A stretch of 64,000 nt of DNA. Source: Nissolia schottii (Eukaryota; Streptophyta; Magnoliopsida; Fabales; Fabaceae). The notes beneath the pieces are model-generated. The model searched no databases. It was not told where the DNA came from and was given only the letters and a program-made list of their open reading frames with translations. Position 1 is the stretch's first letter, and each line of letters starts with the position of its first letter. The translations under genes and the position numbers were made by a program. Shown piece by piece: positions 28,048-40,147 of the stretch. The DNA lies in contig QANU01065369.1 of NCBI GenBank assembly GCA_003254905.1, positions 1-64,000 of the forward strand, read 5' to 3'.

Positions 28048-29030
28048 TTTCTGCAAATAAAAGAAATGTGTCATTATTAGAGAAGAGTACTTTCTATTTT
28101 TAGCGTTGCAATAACACAATCTCCTCTCTTCATCCACCTCCCAGTAACGACTACCGTCGCTCCCATCAGGGCACCTGTCACCACCACTACAATCCTTTTT
28201 TATTTTATTTTTTCCTCCCTAACCTTCTTGATTATCGGGTGGTCCTTTCTCTTTGAGATGTATGCTGCCACGTGTATTCTTGTTGGTCATGTCTCTGGCT
28301 TAGATGTGAATTGTGTTATTTCTTTTTTCGTTTTTGTCCGTTCTATGCTGTTGTACTTTGATTTTATGCCTTTCTAAAACGGAAAAAAAAATTAAAAAAA
28401 ATTATGATCTCAGCAACAACACTGAGCCCCCCTATTCAGATCTAACCACAATCTCACCAACACTCTACGCCTTTTTTCTTTGAGAATTTTAAATAAAGAA
28501 AGTAGCATAAAAATTAGAAACTCAACTCTAATTGCAAGCTTCGTGATAATGATTGGTTAAATAAAAGATAACAAAACAGAGAAATCTACATGGAGAAAGC
28601 GCACCACAACCACGTTTCTCTTTCTTTCCCAATCTCCTCTAATCTCAGATTTTCATGAAGAAGGGTGTGACGGGTGAGAGGTGGCTGTGGTGGGCACTGG
28701 AGCGGCGATGAACGATTAAATCAGGGTTGCGGTAGGTGGCGGAGTGGCGACAAGCAAGTAGATCTGATTTGGGAGGCACGATAGTGATGGGAAAGGGTTA
28801 GATCTTGGTGAGGGAAAAAAACAGAGACAATTAGGGAAGAAAGAGGATTGCAGTGCCAGAGTGGTGAAAACGACGGCACCAACAGGTTGGCAGCGGCGCC
28901 AGGGGCGAGACAATGGCTCCAATCGAGTGGTTGTTACTTGAAGCGGATGAAGGAGAGGAGGGGGAGTGGTGCAAAACTAGAAAAATAAAATAACTCTTTT
29001 GTAATAATAAACATTTCTTTTATCTCCAGA
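28048..29030. mobile_element. Long inverted-repeat (foldback/MULE-like) element
   Basis: The left end, ATAAAAGAAATGTGTCATTA and on, is matched in inverse by the right end (ATAAAAGAAATGTTTATTAT, - strand). The match continues imperfectly for over 100 bp through a TTTAGCGTTGCA / TCTAGTTTTGCA block, CTCCTCTCTTCATCC and TAACGACTACC-like sequence. The arms enclose GC-rich, non-open sequence (28640-28920). Long arms without a transposase suggest a non-autonomous Mutator-like or foldback element. The right end was later hit by the copia element. A 9-bp target duplication could not be recognised. Confidence 0.5.
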
Positions 29031-29032
29031 CA

Positions 29033-29295
29033 TTACCCGTATTTAAGCTATCCTAGCTTAGCTAATTAAATAAATAGTTGTAGTTTAGTTAGCTGTTACG
29101 GTTAGTAGAATTTGTTAGTTTTCTCTTTCCTGTAACTAACTCAAAGCTGAGATGGTTTGATGTATATAAGCTTGTGTGTATAGCATTCTGGATCAAGAAG
29201 TTTAGTTGATTCATCTTTCTCAATATCTCTCCACTTTCTCTCTCGTTTTCTCTTGTTTTCTCCAGCAAGGAAGCTAGCTTCCATGGAGTTTATGA
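29033..29295 (+). repeat. 5' LTR of the copia fossil
   Basis: 263 bp from TTACCCGTATTTAAG to GGAGTTTATGA, directly before the primer-binding site. It includes a TATA-like GATGTATATAAGC at about 29158-29170. It is repeated at 33880-34142 at about 97% identity. Confidence 0.9.
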
Positions 29296-32200
29296 TGGTA
29301 CCAGAGCTCCTTTAAGGAGTTCCGTTGCGTGCTCTGAATCTTCTTTCTTCTCATGCGATCAAGCAGTGAGAATTCTTTTGCAGTTTTCATTTCTTCTCTT
29401 CCTTTATCAAAGCACGATCGGTGAATCGAGCTCGATAGATCTGAATTTTTTTTCTTTGATATTCTGAATTGATATGGAGAATCTCAATCAAAACAATGTG
29501 AATCAGAATCAGGTCCTCGGAAACCAAATCGCAGAACCACAGGTTGCTGTGACGAGTCCCTATTATCTCCATCCGAACGAAACTCCTGGAGTGCCATTGG
29601 TTCCTACCGTGTTCAATGGCAAAAATTATCACTCGTGGTCTAGGATCATGAAAATGTCGTTGAAGGCAAAGAATAAGTTTCAGTTCGTTGATGGACGAAT
29701 TGTGAAACCGAATGCTGCAGATCCAATGTTCTCAGCCTGGGACAGGTGCAACACCATGGTAGTTTCCTGGATTACCTTGTCATTGAGTCCAGAAATCATG
29801 GAATGAGCTTCGAAGGCGTTATTACCAGGGAGATCTGTACCGCGTGGCTGATCTTCAAGAAGAGTTGTATGCGCATAAGCAAGGTGACACTTCCATTACA
29901 GCATATTTCACTCGTTTGAAAACTATTTGGGAAGAACTTGATAACTTTAGACCAATTCCTGGCTGTAATTGTGTAGTTCCTAATTGTGGTTGTGGATTAG
30001 GAAATTGTAAGATCTTATAGAGAACAGGACTATGTTGTTCGTTTTTTAAGAGGTTTGAATGATCAATATGCTGTGGTGAGGTCACAGATAATGCTGATGG
30101 AGCCTTCTCCTAGCATAGACAGAGTGTTTTCTTTACTCGTTCAACAAGAACGCCAAATGAATGTTGAGATTAATGATTCTCAAGTCTTAGCGCAGCTGAG
30201 TGAGTTTCCTGTAAGAGGACATACTAGTTCTGGTTCTAGAGGAAGAGCTAGAGGTAGAGGCAGTAGGACCAAGAGCCTTGGCCAAGGAAGAGGCCAAACT
30301 AGCAAGGCAAGCTGGATCTGCAGTCATTGCAACAAGGCAGGGCATCTAGTGGACAGATGCTGGATTTTGTACCCGCATTTAAAGCCAAAAACATTGACCA
30401 GCAATATGAATAATTGTGCAGCAGAAGCTAGCACTGAGGAGTTTGATGATGATGCAGCAAGTGAAGTGTCTCACAAGGATGTGAGTGATGATCTATTATC
30501 TTTTTCTGCAGGGCAAAGAAAGGCACTGTTAGCATTCTTGCAACAACATGATTCAAAACCTTCTGCAGCCATAAAACAAATTGCAACCGAACCTTTAACC
30601 TTAAACCCTGCAGGTACAGCCCATTCCTTATCCCTCACATCATACAACCACAATTCTTGGATCATTGACAATGGAGCCACAGATCATGTGTGCAATTCTA
30701 TGAGCCTTTTCCATCATTTTAAACGCATCAAACCAGTGATAGTCACCCTTCCTAATGGAACTCGTGTGACTGCCAATATCCCAGGGACAGTTATTTTCAG
30801 CCCTCAACTTTTCCTTACCAATGTCTTATACCTTCCATCTTTCAAGTTTAATTTGCTATCAGTCTCTAGAATAACCATTGCCCTTAATTGCTAATTAACT
30901 TTTTCTGCTAAAAATTGTACCATACAGGATCTGCATACTATGAGGAGGATTGGTGCAGCTGAGAGACTCAGTGTCCTGTATGTCATTGCATCCAGAACAG
31001 CAGCACCAGCAAACCTTAGCCATATAAGCCTGCCTACTGTTAACCATAGTTTTAGGGATGAAACCAACTTGTGGCACATGAGACTTGGTCATCCATCCAT
31101 TGAAAGACTACATATGTTGAATAAAATGTATTCATACATTCAGACACATAAAAACACACTTCAGCCTTGTGAAGTTTGTCATTATGCAAAACAAAAAAGA
31201 TTACCATTCTCACTCAGTAATACTATTTCTGATTGTGTTTTTGAGCTGTTGCATGTGGACATTTGGGGCCCCTTAGCCTTTCCCTCTAGCTTTGGGCATA
31301 GATATTTCTTGACAATTGTTGATGACAAGTCTAGACATACATGGATTCAATTCATGAGATTAAAATCAGAAGCAGGAGAGTTGCTAAAATCCTTTATTTT
31401 GATGGCTCAAAGGCAGTTTAATGCAGCAATTAAAACTATAAGGTCAGATAATGGACTAGAGTTCAACCTAAGACAGTTCTATGCTCAACATGGAATTGTG
31501 CATCAACTTACCTGTGTAGAGACACCACAACAAAATGGTGTTGTTGAAAGAAAACACCAACATATACTTGCTGTGGGAAGAGCCCTCTTATTTCACTCAA
31601 ATGTTCCAAAGCACTTCTGGCATCATGCACTTGCACATGCTGTGCACCTTATAAATAGACTACCCACACCCTTCCTAAATAACATAAGCCCCTTTGAAGT
31701 CATTCACTCCCACAAACCCGATTTATCGAACCTCAAGGTTTTTGGTTGTCTTTGTTTTGCCTCCACCTTGACTGCAAAGAGGAGGAAGTTAGACTCAAGG
31801 GCCAGAAAATGTATTTTCCTTGGTTTTTCTCATGGGACCAAGGGCTACCTGTTATTTGACTTGCACAACAGGGAATCTTTTCTGTCAAGGAATGTTATTT
31901 TTTATGAATCTGTGTTCCCCTATCAGATAAAAAATGCAACGACACAACCCAACCCTATACCTGCCTGTCCACCCCACTTTGACCCCTTCCAACCACATTA
32001 TCCTGAGCCTAATACCGCACCTGTCTCACCTTCCAACCCCATTCCTTCTCCCCATCCACCCACCCAGCTCATTCCCGATGCCCTCACCACAACTCTCTCC
32101 CCCAATCCTGCTCCCTCACCTTCCTCTCCCATGCCTTCAACTGATCCATTACCTCGCAGGTCCGCACGAGTCTCCAGGCCTCCAGCTTATCTCCAAGATT

Positions 32201-33879
32201 ACCATTTCAGCTTGGCCACTGACTCTCAGTCTGCAGCACCTCCTCCATCTCCCAGGTATCCTCTTTCCCATTTCATATCATATTCCTCCCTCTCTAAGTC
32301 ACATAAACATTTCTCTTTAGCTATATCTTCCACCACCGAGCCCAACTCCTTTAAAGAAGCCATGAATCATGATTGTTGGAAGAATGCTATTGCTGCTGAG
32401 CTCCAGGCCTTGCAAGATAATCAGACTTGGCAACTTACAACTCTTCCTGCGGGCAAGAACGCTGTGGGTTGCAAGTGGGTGTTCAAGACTAAGTTCAAGC
32501 CTGATGGATCCATTGAACGTCACAAAGCACGCCTCGTGGCCAAGGGTTACACGCAGACGGATGGAATTGATTACAAAGAAACATTTAGCCCCGTGGTGAA
32601 GATGACCACGCTCCGGGTTCTACTCTTCCTCACTGCCGTCAAGGGTTGGTTTCTTCACTAACTTGATGTGAACACGGCCTTTCTTCATGGTGACTTACAT
32701 GAAGAGGTCTACATGGTGCCACCCCCTGGGCTTCCCTTGCCTCATCCTCGACTTGTTTGCAAGTTACAGAAGTCTCTTTATGGCTTGAAACAGGTGAGTC
32801 GACAGTGGAATGAAAAACTCACTTCTGTCCTGCTGCTACATGGTTATACTCAATCCAAATCCGACTACTCCTTGTTCTGCAAATCACACGCTTCTTCTTT
32901 CACTGCTGTTTTGGTGTATGTCGATGATTTGGTTCTTGCAGGCAATGATCTTGATGAAATTCAATCTCTTAAATCTTTACTCCATTCCCGCTTCACCATC
33001 AAGGACCTTGGCATTCTAAAATATTTTCTCGGGATGGAGGTGGCGCGCAGCTCCAAAGGGATCGCATTATATCAACGAAAATACACTCTGGATCTGTTGC
33101 AAGACACTGGCTTCACTGCAGCTCGGCCAGCCTCAACTCCAATGGATTATACCGTTCGCCTCTCAAAAGAATCAGGCGAGCTACTTCCGGATTCAGCAGT
33201 GTATCGCCGTCTGGTAGGGAGGCTCATTTACCTCACCCAAACACGGCCTGATATCTCCTTCGCTGTTAAAAAATTTAGCCAATCTCTTTCCTGCCCCACT
33301 GAGGTTCATTTGCAGGCTGCTCAACGTATTCTTCGGTATCTAAAAGGATCTCCCGGCACTGGCTTGTTCTTCCCATCCTCTTCTGACTTACAATTGTAAG
33401 GCTTTTCTGATTCTGATTGGGGAGCTTGCTTGGATACCCGCCGCTCTGTCACTGGATATTGCTTCTTCCTAGGTCCTGCGTTGATCTCTTGGAAGAGCAA
33501 GAAGCAGTCTGTCATCTCTCGCTCCTTTTCTGAAGCTGAGTACAGAGCTTTGGCTCACACCGCTTGTGAAGCCCAGTGGATTTTATACCTACTTGCCGAC
33601 TTTGGCATCCAAATCCCTCCCCCAGCTCTTTTCTGCGACAATCAATCTGCCTTGCATATAGCTGGGAATCCCGTCTTTCATGAACGTACGAAACATATCG
33701 AACTTGACTGTCACCTCGTTCGTGAGAAGTTACAGGCTGGCATTCTTACTGTTCTGCCCATTGCCACCTCAGTTCAGGTGGCTGATATCCTAACTAAGCC
33801 GCTTGCACCAGGTCCCTTTAATGCCATGAAGAGCAAGCTGGGTATGCTTGACTTCCACACTCCAGCTTGAGGGGGGGTA

Positions 33880-34142
33880 TTACCCGTATTTAAGCTATCC
33901 TAGCTTAGCTAATTAAATAAATAGCTGTAGTTTAGTTAGCTGTTACGGTTAGTAGAGTTTGTTAGTTTTCTCTTTCCTATAACTAACTCAAAGCTGAGAT
34001 GGCTTGATGTATATAAGCTTGTGTGTATAGCATTCTGAATCAAGAAGTTTAGTTGATTCATTTTTCTCAATATCTCTCCACTTTCTCTCTCGTTTTCTCT
34101 AGTTTTCTCCAGCAAGGAAGCTAGCTGCCATGGAGTTTATGA
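33880..34142 (+). repeat. 3' LTR of the copia fossil
   Basis: 263 bp, the same length as the 5' LTR and about 97% identical by eye. It is preceded by the polypurine tract GAGGGGGGG (from about 33870), and AGACA follows within two bases. The exact ends may be off by 1-2 bp. Confidence 0.9.
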
Positions 34143-34149
34143 AAAGACA

Positions 34150-36839
34150 CTTGCAAATGAGCCAATGTACTGCTCAAACTCTCAACAAAGAGAGGAGAAA
34201 ATACAAACACAAACAATATATAGCTGTCAAACTTATAGAAATACCAAAATATTTGAAAATCCAGCACAAAACACACGAAATAACAACAAATGAACAAAAC
34301 ATGCCCTAATCCAACAACACAGCTGACGGGGGCACACTAACAAAACAATAAACTCAAACGTGATACAAAAATATCACACTTTACACTCTTACTCACAAGC
34401 AATGACTACACTTGCACAAATTCTGCCTTTCTCTTCTATTAAAAAAAAGGATCAAAATAATTTAATATAAAATATTTCATAACATTTTGATTCTTTTACT
34501 TTTTTTAATTAAAAAATCATGTGAGGAATTAAAGCTAGAATTATGCGATTTGTACTACTAAAAGTGGACAATCAACAAACAACCATGGAAAGAAAAAATA
34601 GAAAAGAAATCACAAAACAAAGTAAAATGAATGAAATGATTGATAGTGAGAGAAAAAATGTGAGAAATTATTAGTTGTCAATTTATCTTGATTCTATAAA
34701 TAATATTTCTTTTAAAGTTGATTCATTTTATTGAAGAGAGGAGTATCATTCTTATTCTTAGTGACACTTGATGTGACAAGCAGGGAGTCAAAAGCAGGGT
34801 CCAACTTGTGTTTTTAGTTGATAGTAAAATGATCAAGTTCTTATTTAAGTTAGAAACTAGGCCGTAGGCCCAAGTATTTCAATTGGATGGGTTGCGCATG
34901 GACCACCATTCAGTGGTGCTATAACTTGGGTACACATTCAGAGGTGCTAGAGTTTTTGTCTTTTTTGTCCCGTCAGAGAAACAAATTATCAAAATATTCC
35001 CGTTTCAAAACATATTACAGGACTACCACGGTTTCTACTGACGTGGCAGGATTCGCCAAATGCGTTGGCTATCCTGTAATATGTTTTGTATACTCAGTCT
35101 CAAACTTGTTACTTGAATATTGAACCCCCAACTTTACAAGACGTGGAGGAACCATTAAGTTGTGAGCTTAATTTTGTGCTTAAACATAGTTGCACGTGTA
35201 CATGTATGAGGGGTTCAGCATGGTGCATGTTGCATGCTTTATCTATTGTTCTTATTTTTATCACACGTTATAATGCAAAGAAATGGTCCTATTTTTGTTT
35301 AAATGTTCACCTGTATCTCATTCATTTTAGGAATTTTTTTTTATTTTTAAATGAGCTTGTTTTTAAATTGAGAAATAAGAAGGTATTTTATAAGGTACAA
35401 CAAACACATTTTAGGAGTTCAGTTTTTTCTTTTTTAATACGGATCTTAACTTGGTTTTAAAATGTACAAAATTATTACAAATTATTTTCTCTTTTTTTTT
35501 CCCTTGGTTGGCACAAATTATTTCTCTTTTAAACAGTTCAAGTTATATAAAATTCATTGACATTTATTTATACAAGGAAAAAGCTAGCTAACAAGTGCCC
35601 TAAACATTCAATAATAATTTTTTTATTATATTTAATGCATTGAAATGTCAATTTTTTGTGCTTTTTCAATAATAATTTTCTTTTATTAAATCTTTATATT
35701 AAGAAGTTTCCCTAACATATTTATTAACCAAACTCTTTATACAATTATCACGTTTCTAATGGGTATCATCTTATTGATCGAAGTACTGAGATTTGTCAAT
35801 GAATTATAAAATCGGAGAATACTATAAATAGTTTGTAAAAGCATTAACTACTCAGCGTGAAAGATTTGAATGTTGGTAGGTCAAAAGTCGAGTAATGAAT
35901 TCAAGCCAAATCACATGGAACCACATCTTAATTTATCAAGAAATTCATACGCGACGCTGTCAAGTGATCACTGGACCGACCATTTTGTAACTAGTACTAT
36001 TTTCAAATTTCATCTAACAACTAACGAGAGAAGTTCAATTGACGCACCTAACATTAAATAGTGACCAATTCTACCATGCATGATGCATCAAGCAACAAAG
36101 CAGTGGTTTATTTTTGCAGTCTACATTGATTCAAACTGTTAATTTCTATCCATGATTAAGATTATTATGGAATATTCATTTAATCATTTTAGAAGCAGCC
36201 AACTTTTATCTGTGTGATTTCTCCAAAAATATTTAATTAATTATAAGATAGTGAGAAGTTTGAGTAATTTACATAGTGTTATAGATTCAAATTTCATTAT
36301 CATCAATGGACCAAAAAAGGTTATGTAAATAAATTTCAATTACTTTATCTGCGTAATCCTAAAAATAAATGAGTTTTTTTTTATTATCACAATATTTGAT
36401 TATTTCTAAAATTTAAAAATATGATTAAATGTGTTGCAATAGTGACTAAAATTTATCTTCGTTATCTTGAAATTAATTAGAATTTTTTTTTAGTAATTAT
36501 CACACAAATAAAAGGTAATCACTTATAAAATGATTATCCATACTCCATACTAATCTCAAGCATCGATAGAAATTCAATTGTTTGGAACAAAAAAGATGAT
36601 AAGATTGGCCACTTCCTTTTATTTGTTGCACCGTGCTCCGTATTTAACTTGACGCATGCCAAAAATTGACCTTAAACAATACTCATGTTCCGATGATTCA
36701 AGTAGTTCATACTTGTGATTTGACACGTACCCTAGTATTGGAGAGTGGATCCTCTCAACGAAATTGAATATTTTCGTATTAAATTTTCACATGATTGGAT
36801 TGGACATGATCTTCTGGCATTAATTCAATTCACATGATC
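34150..36839. other. AT-rich spacer without genes
   Basis: No coding region, RNA gene or element with clear ends is seen. Open stretches of 60-125 codons (for example 35086-35460) have no family resemblance and unremarkable composition. Confidence 0.55.
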
Positions 36840-37350
36840 TGTGCCGGTCCGATGGCCAGGTTTGATCCAAAACTTATTTAGTTTGAGTTCGGATCGCTAC
36901 ATTTAACCCAATGTCCTGTTAGATTCAGATTATAAGCTTAGATTCGGATTGTACGTTAGGTTAATCCAACTCGACCCAAAGTAATATAATTCTTAAAAAA
37001 TTTATATATATATTTTTATAAATTAGTAATAAATTAAAAGATTTTTGTATTTCAAATAAAATTTTTTACAATATATTATGTTAATTTTATATTATAATTG
37101 TTTTTAAAATATGAATTATAAAATATTTCTTAGATTTGGATTATTATATCTAAAATCTTGTGACTTTAATATATGTAATGTTCAAAACTTAATATGTTAT
37201 TAAAATATCAGGTCAAACTAGTTTGACCCAATCATTAATCGAATCATCATAGGGCTAGGGCCAAATTTAAAGAAGTGACCCGATCATAAAATTGACTTGG
37301 ATATATGTTTTGTTCAATTATCTGACCTAACTCGGTCATGTACACCCCAA
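36840..37350. repeat. Dispersed repeat with hAT-like end, fragment 2
   Basis: It contains GTTTGACCCAATCATTAATC and ends with the inverse of TTTGGGGTGTACATGACC. The phrase CCCAATCATTAAT also occurs in the repeat at 43478-44200, so both belong to one dispersed family. The (A/T)AGGGGTGTACATG-type end suggests a hAT-derived non-autonomous element. It has no coding sequence, and no target duplication was found. Confidence 0.45.
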
Positions 37351-37762
37351 ATTATGAGATATAGGTGACATTGCAAATAAATGATAAGAGAGTACCCCCA
37401 CGTGAAAAGTTAATTAACATATGATTATCGATTCCCTTACAATGCTAGAGTGGGTAGGCTAAGATTTTGACTTACAATAATACTTAAAACGCGCGGAAAT
37501 GTAGTTAACATGCTGTCAACTACATTTAATATTTATTTTTTCTCCCCTCCTCCTCTAAAATAAGAAGAAACAAATTTTTGGTACTTACAGTTATAGACAA
37601 AAACATGCATACGAGAGAGTATGATGATTACCTTTTTGAACAAGTAGAAATAAACTTTTGGTGCTCACAAACTAAACTTTTGAATAAGCAAAAATATACT
37701 TTTGGTATTCACATTCATAAATATGAGAGAGAGAGAGAGTGCGATAGATACCTTTCACTATT

Positions 37763-40147
37763 CACTACTAGAAATTTGACTATTTTTCGTCCCAACAATA
37801 CTTTCGGCATTTAATCGACGGTATTTCTGTCAGCAATTACAAACCACCGACGGTATACGAAATTGAAAAACGAACCGGGTTATGAGCCGTGAACTTACCG
37901 TCACAACAGAATAACCGACAGTAACAACGCCGGTAACTTTGCGTGGGATAAAGCGGGAACTACTCTACCATCGGTAAGAACCGACGACATCGATTGCAAG
38001 GCTACCGACGGATATTTTCGACAGTATTTGTCTCGAACCCACCATTTCCCTTTCTGAAAATAAGAAGACATTTTTATTTTAGAGTACCGTCGAGTATAAC
38101 CGACGGTAATTTACTCGAGCAATGAGACGTCATTCTTTTTCAGAATGTTACCGGCGGTATGTGAAATAATCGACGGTAAAGTGCACGCAAGGAATGAAAC
38201 GACACTCCTTTTCAGAATAATACCGGCGGTATATTTAAAAATAACTGACGGTAATGACTTCAAAAAATAAAAAGGCACTGTTGCTCAACGGTTTGATAGC
38301 GCATTTATTACTGCTACCTTACCGTCAGACATATCAGACGGTAAAGTGCTCAGGGAATGAAACGACACTCCTTTTCAGAATGTTATCGGCAGTTTAGGTC
38401 GATCTAACTGACGGTAATTACTTCGAGAAATAAAACGACACTGTTGTCCAACGGTTTGCTGGCGCAATTAGTGCTGTACATTACCGTTGGATATGTCCGA
38501 CGGTATAAAGTTACTATAATGACTCTGCAACGCAGAAACGCTCTCACTCTCACTCTCTCTGCCGCGATTTTTTCTCCGATCCCCCTTTACCGCCGTCTCC
38601 TCACACCCTCTCCCATTCTCACTCTCACACACTCTCTCTCCCACTTCGCTCCTCTCTCTCTGGTGCTCCTCTCTCTCGCTCTCTCCCCCTTCGTTTGAAG
38701 CTCTGCCGCCGAACCCGGGGCCACCCCCGTGCAACCGCCACCGAAGTGAGGGGCCATCACCGTTCAACCGCCACCACCAACTGAAACCAGGTGCTCCTCT
38801 CTCTCGCTCTCTCTCTCCGTTTGAAGCTCCGCCGCCGAACTCGGGGCCACCCCATGCAACCGCCACCAAAGTGAGGAGCCACCACCGTGCAACAGCCATC
38901 GAAGTGAGGGGCCACCACCAACTGAAACCGGTAAAAAATATGGACTTTGTAGAATTAGTGTACTTTGCAGAATCTTTACATGTAGAACATTAGTTGTCTG
39001 CCTATTATTTTTTGTGGTTAAATGATTATTGTTTCGAAGTTTGATTCTATTTCCTTGAATGTTAGCACGTGATTGGTTAGATTTAAACACTTCCCAAGAC
39101 TTTTCGTTCGTTTAGTAGTGTGTTGGGGCTTTGTGAAATAGTAGAACTGAGTTTGGTTTCTACTATAACGTTAGTAGGCTTTTAGATGCCTTGCGATTCT
39201 GAAATTTTGCTTTAGAAAGTGGAGTCCTGAGTATTTTTTATCTGAATGATTATTGTTTCTTGTATAAGACAATACAAAACCCTAATTTACAAAAGATGAT
39301 CACTGATTGAAGAAGCTTTTAATGAAAAAAAATGTCCTAGGCTAAGCAAATTGTATTTTGTTGAAAAATATTTTTAAGTGAAAATTTGACAGTATAGTTT
39401 ACGGTAAATTTAATAGTATAGAAATTAAAATTATTTAAATAATAATATAATTATTTACGGTAAATTTTGTTAAAATATATTATAATTATTTTAAATAAAT
39501 AATTATAACCCTAAATTTGCTGAAAAATAAATTTTACTATTACCGTCGGTGTATAACCGACAGAAATAATATTAAAATAATGCTATATTCACCGTCAGTT
39601 AGATATGCCGGTAATAAATGAATAAAATAATATTATAATTACCGTCGTATATCACCGGCGGTAACACTTTCATTTAGTTACGAAGTTAGCGTCGGTTAAG
39701 ACGAACGATAACCTATGAAGTAAAATATTATTATATTTACCTTTGTATATAACCGACGGTAAAAGACTAAAGATTGGACGAAATTATCGTCAATTAAAGC
39801 CAACGGTAATCAGCGAATAAAATATTGTTATATTTACCGTCGGTTAGACACCAACAGTAAAAGGCCAAAGTTGGTACCAAACTAGCGTCGGTTAATGCCA
39901 ACGGTAAATAAAATATTAGTAAAATTACCGTCGGTATCTCATCAACGGTAATACGGTTCAGGTTCGGCTATAGTTGAACCGTTTACCGGTGGTTTTATCC
40001 GCCGAAAATTAGTGTTGTATATGCTTAACTGACGGTAAAATGATTACCATCGACCACTTTACTGCTGACTGTATTCCCGACAGTAATACCATTTGTCGAC
40101 GGTAACCAACTAAATTACCGACGGTAATAGTCAATTTTCTAGTAGTG
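37763..40147. mobile_element. Complete non-autonomous CACTA (En/Spm) transposon
   Basis: A 2385-bp element. Left end CACTACTAGAAATTTGACTA, right end (inverse) CACTACTAGAAAATTGACTA: 20-bp arms with one mismatch. ATT flanks both sides (37760-37762 and 40148-40150), the expected 3-bp duplication. Both subterminal regions (about 37800-38520 and 39540-40130) are packed with direct and inverted copies of ACCGTCGG / CCGACGGT, the likely transposase-binding sites. The middle holds a CT-rich, leader-like stretch, a GC-rich tandem duplication (38663-38930) and AT-rich sequence, but no transposase. The same subterminal motif occurs in the large CACTA from 53976. Confidence 0.93.
38663..38930 (+). repeat. 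GC-rich tandem duplication inside the CACTA element
   Basis: Two units (38663-38790 and 38791-38930) share GTGCTCCTCTCTCTCGC, GTTTGAAGCT(C)(T)GCCGCCGAAC, GCAACCGCCACC and CCACCAACTGAAACC. The second ends CGGTAAAAAAT, which looks like a splice donor. The region follows a CT-rich stretch that could be a leader. It may be a first exon left from a parental transposase gene or captured host sequence. No long reading frame in it resembles a known protein. Confidence 0.65.

Larger units (their letters stand above)
29033..34142 (+). mobile_element. Ty1/copia retrotransposon fossil with both LTRs
   Basis: About 5.1 kb. Parts in order: 5' LTR, primer-binding site (from 29296, TGGTACCAGAGC), gag with a CCHC knuckle (about 29.5-30.4 kb), protease (about 30.65-30.9 kb), gag-pre-integrase and integrase (about 31.05-31.9 kb), reverse transcriptase with YVDD (about 32.35-33.1 kb), RNase H (about 33.3-33.87 kb), polypurine tract (G-run at about 33870) and 3' LTR. 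The order is Ty1/copia. The element is broken, with about four or five interruptions of the coding frame. By eye the LTRs differ at 8 of 263 sites (about 3%), which at a commonly used plant rate of 1.3e-8 per site per year suggests roughly 1.2 million years. AGACA stands at 29028-29032 and 34145-34149, a likely target duplication within 2 bp of the ends. It entered the right end of the inverted-repeat element. Confidence 0.95.

Noticed and set aside
35086-35460. 124-codon open frame as a small gene
   Set aside because: It has no family resemblance, no leader or intron context, and T-rich sequence whose frame bias fits chance.
38468-38899. 143-codon - strand open frame rich in Gly, Arg and Glu
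   Set aside because: It lies over the CT-rich tract and GC-rich duplication of the CACTA element. The composition follows from those repeats and no protein family is recognised.
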